This document shows, piece by piece, positions 25,165-26,556 of a stretch of 26,556 nt of DNA (positions are counted from its first letter, which is position 1; each line of letters begins with the position of its first letter). The notes below the pieces were generated by a model, which saw only the letters and a list, made by a program, of their open reading frames with translations, had not been told where the DNA came from and did not search any database. The translations under genes were made by a program, and so were the position numbers. Source of the stretch: Ruthenibacterium sp. Lineage in GTDB: Bacteria > Bacillota > Clostridia > Oscillospirales > Ruminococcaceae. The stretch is taken from the NCBI GenBank assembly GCA_020025255.1, contig JAHHSK010000025.1, positions 1 to 26,556 on the forward strand. Reading direction: 5' to 3'.

Positions 25165-25482
25165 TTACAGATATTTTTGGATCATTGCCTCGATGTTGGC
25201 TTCGGTGGCTTCGTCCTTTACGACCTCCTCCACCTTTTCGCCCGCCTTGTAAATCGCCATTGCGGGCAGACCCAGCACCTTCTGGCCAATGGCCAGACGG
25301 CGCGCCTTTGTGGTGTTCAGTGCCGTGAATTTGATTTTATCACCATACTTTTCGGCACATGCATGCACAAAGGGCATCAGCGCTGCGCACGGTACGCAGC
25401 CGTCGCCGTAAAAATCAACAAAGACATAGCCCTCTGCTTTGAGCACTTCGTCCTCGAATGTGGTTTTATCCAGTTCGATCAT
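25165..25482 (-). CDS. trxA: Thioredoxin with GCVPC active site
   Basis: This 105-residue thioredoxin transfers electrons to reduce the selenoprotein GrdA. Its active site is GCVPC (C29 and C32) where most thioredoxins have WCGPC; this variant is known from the glycine-reductase thioredoxins of Eubacterium acidaminophilum and related amino-acid fermenters. VFVDFYGDG precedes the site and the cis-proline is P73 in GLPAMAIY. The ATG at 25480-25482 has AAGGAG about 10 bases upstream. It sits directly between trxB and grdA, in the conserved operon order. Confidence 0.97.
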   Translation of the reverse strand: MIELDKTTFEDEVLKAEGYVFVDFYGDGCVPCAALMPFVHACAEKYGDKIKFTALNTTKARRLAIGQKVLGLPAMAIYKAGEKVEEVVKDEATEANIEAMIQKYL

Positions 25483-25516
25483 GGGGTTCCTCTCCTTCTT
25501 TGCCGGGCTGCGGCAT

Positions 25517-26461
25517 TCAGCCTTCCAGCCCTTCGAGATATTTGTTTGCCATGCTTGCGGCGATCGCGCCGTCCGCCGCCGCCGTCACGACCTGACGCAG
25601 GCTTTTTTTGCGCACATCCCCCGCGGCAAAAACGCCGGGGATGCTCGTGCGCATATCCTCATCCGTCAGGATATAGCCGTTTTCCATGGAAAGCTTTCCG
25701 CAGAACAGCTGCGCGTGCGGGTCAAAGCCGATGAACACGAACACGCCGAACGTGCCGTCCTCCTCAGGCGCTTCGATCGTGGTGCGCTCGCCCGTCACGG
25801 TGTTTTCGATCACCATGCGTTCCAGTATGCCGTCGCCGGAAAGTTCTGCGACCCGGCTGTTCCACATAAATTCGATCTTATCGCACGCAAACGCCTTTTC
25901 CTGAATGGATTTTGCCGCGCGCAGTGCATCGCGCCGGTGGATGATCGTCACCCTGCGGCCGAATTTGGCAAGATACAGCGCTTCTTCCACGGCGCTGTCG
26001 CCCCCGCCCACGACATAGATATCAAAATCTTCAAAAAATGCCGCGTCACACGTCGCGCAGTACGAAACGCCCTTGCCTGTCAGCTCCCGTTCGCCCGGGC
26101 AGCCGATCGGGCGCGGATTTGCGCCCGTTGCGATGATGACCGTTTTTGCGTAATAATCGGCGCTGCGGCCGACAAGGTGCTTTACGTCGCCCTCCAGTTC
26201 CACGTCGATGATCGTATCCTTCACCCTCTGCGCACCGAAGTGCTGCGTCTGTTCGGACATGCGCTTTACCAGCGAAGGGCCGGTTTCGTCCTTTATGCCG
26301 CCGGGATAGTTTTCGATTTCCGCGGTAATAACGATCTGCCCGCCGTCCTTTTCCTGTTCGACGATCAGCGTATCCAGGCGCGCGCGTCCGGCATACATCC
26401 CGGCGGCAAGCCCCGCAGGCCCCGCGCCGATGATGATGACATCATAAATTTTATGTTCCAT
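25517..26461 (-). CDS. trxB: Thioredoxin reductase
   Basis: This 314-residue FAD/NAD(P)H flavoenzyme reduces thioredoxin. It shows the FAD-binding GAGPAGLAAGMYAGRA (12-27), the redox-active C135-A-T-C138 in VSYCATCDAAFFE, the nucleotide-binding VGGGDSAVEEA (151-161) and the C-terminal FAD motif IPGVFAAGDVR. I chose the ATG at 26459-26461, which follows AAGGTG by about 7 bases; the longer frame to 26509 begins inside the hairpin after the preceding gene. Together with TrxA it carries reducing power to glycine reductase. It is separated by 34 bases from trxA. Confidence 0.97.
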   Translation of the reverse strand: MEHKIYDVIIIGAGPAGLAAGMYAGRARLDTLIVEQEKDGGQIVITAEIENYPGGIKDETGPSLVKRMSEQTQHFGAQRVKDTIIDVELEGDVKHLVGRSADYYAKTVIIATGANPRPIGCPGERELTGKGVSYCATCDAAFFEDFDIYVVGGGDSAVEEALYLAKFGRRVTIIHRRDALRAAKSIQEKAFACDKIEFMWNSRVAELSGDGILERMVIENTVTGERTTIEAPEEDGTFGVFVFIGFDPHAQLFCGKLSMENGYILTDEDMRTSIPGVFAAGDVRKKSLRQVVTAAADGAIAASMANKYLEGLEG

Positions 26462-26488
26462 GGGTATCACCTTATGCCCTTTTCCATG

Positions 26489-26512
26489 CCTTTGCCCGAA
26501 GGCGGGCAAGGG
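26489..26512 (-). promoter_or_regulatory. Stem-loop between the edge gene and trxB
   Basis: TTGCCCG (26492-26498) pairs with CGGGCAA (26503-26509) around AAGG, extendable by two or three more pairs. No T-run follows on the minus strand, so it is more likely an RNA processing or stability element than a terminator. Confidence 0.5.
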
Positions 26513-26515
26513 CGC

Positions 26516-26556
26516 TTACTGTACTTCAAAAATCGTCTGTTCCTCAACCGGCGTTG
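26516..26556 (-). CDS. Partial gene, C-terminal 12 residues; possible GrdB/GrdF/GrdH-type reductase subunit
   Basis: Only the end of the reading frame is in the window. It translates to TPVEEQTIFEVQ and stops at TAA (26516-26518), 54 bases before the trxB start codon. From memory this resembles the C-terminus of the selenoprotein B family of glycine, sarcosine and betaine reductases. It also occupies a place where such a gene is expected, because no grdB or grdE lies between trxA and grdC here. With 12 residues the identity is a suggestion only; that a gene ends here is more secure. Confidence 0.45.
   Translation of the reverse strand, partial: TPVEEQTIFEVQ

Noticed and set aside
23507..25252. 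Long plus-strand open frame (581 codons) opposite grdC-grdA
   Set aside because: It is antisense to well-identified genes, is rich in His/Arg/Cys/Ala with no family-like motif, and has no ribosome site.

Overview
The window looks like chromosomal DNA of an anaerobic, GC-rich, low-oxygen-niche Clostridia (Oscillospirales/Ruminococcaceae-like gut lineage is my best guess). The reasons are the Stickland-type glycine reductase genes, the selenocysteine (Sec) insertion genes, strong AAGGAGG-type ribosome binding sites, many intrinsic terminators, and an ABC sugar transporter that lacks a dedicated ATPase. Almost everything lies on the minus strand; only one gene (14298-16169) is on the plus strand.

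Region A (about 72-14096, minus, so read right to left) is a carbohydrate locus. An AraC-family regulator (13179-14096) ends in two tandem terminator hairpins. A promoter at 12963-12991 then drives a sugar-binding lipoprotein, two ABC permeases, a GH3 beta-glucosidase-type enzyme, a GH2 beta-galactosidase, a GH65 phosphorylase, beta-phosphoglucomutase and a DMT-family membrane protein. The GH65 enzyme keeps its phosphate-binding motif and its stop codon lies 1 base from the start of pgmB. The pair should therefore turn an alpha-glucoside into beta-glucose 1-phosphate and then glucose 6-phosphate. Having alpha-glucosyl, beta-galactosyl and beta-glucosyl enzymes together implies a mixed oligosaccharide or glycoconjugate as substrate. 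Stem-loops after the binding protein and after the permeases probably set the expression gradient.

Region B (14218-17353): a plus-strand gene for an unassigned (alpha/alpha)6-barrel glycosidase-like protein is divergent from the AraC gene. It converges on an M42 aminopeptidase gene at a shared bidirectional terminator.

Region C (17356-21718): selA-selB plus a LysR regulator of the kind found beside selenium genes. SelA makes Sec-tRNA from Ser-tRNA and SelB delivers it to UGA codons. selD and the Sec tRNA gene are not in the window.

Region D (21730-26556): trxB-trxA-grdA-grdC-grdD, part of a glycine/betaine/sarcosine reductase operon. grdA is a selenoprotein gene with an in-frame UGA at codon 44, so ordinary ORF calling splits it. 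Thioredoxin has the unusual GCVPC active site known from amino-acid-reducing clostridia. A strong terminator-like hairpin sits between grdA and grdC. The last 12 codons of a further gene at the right edge look like the C-terminus of a GrdB/GrdF/GrdH-type subunit. Regions C and D fit together: C provides the machinery needed to translate the selenoprotein in D.
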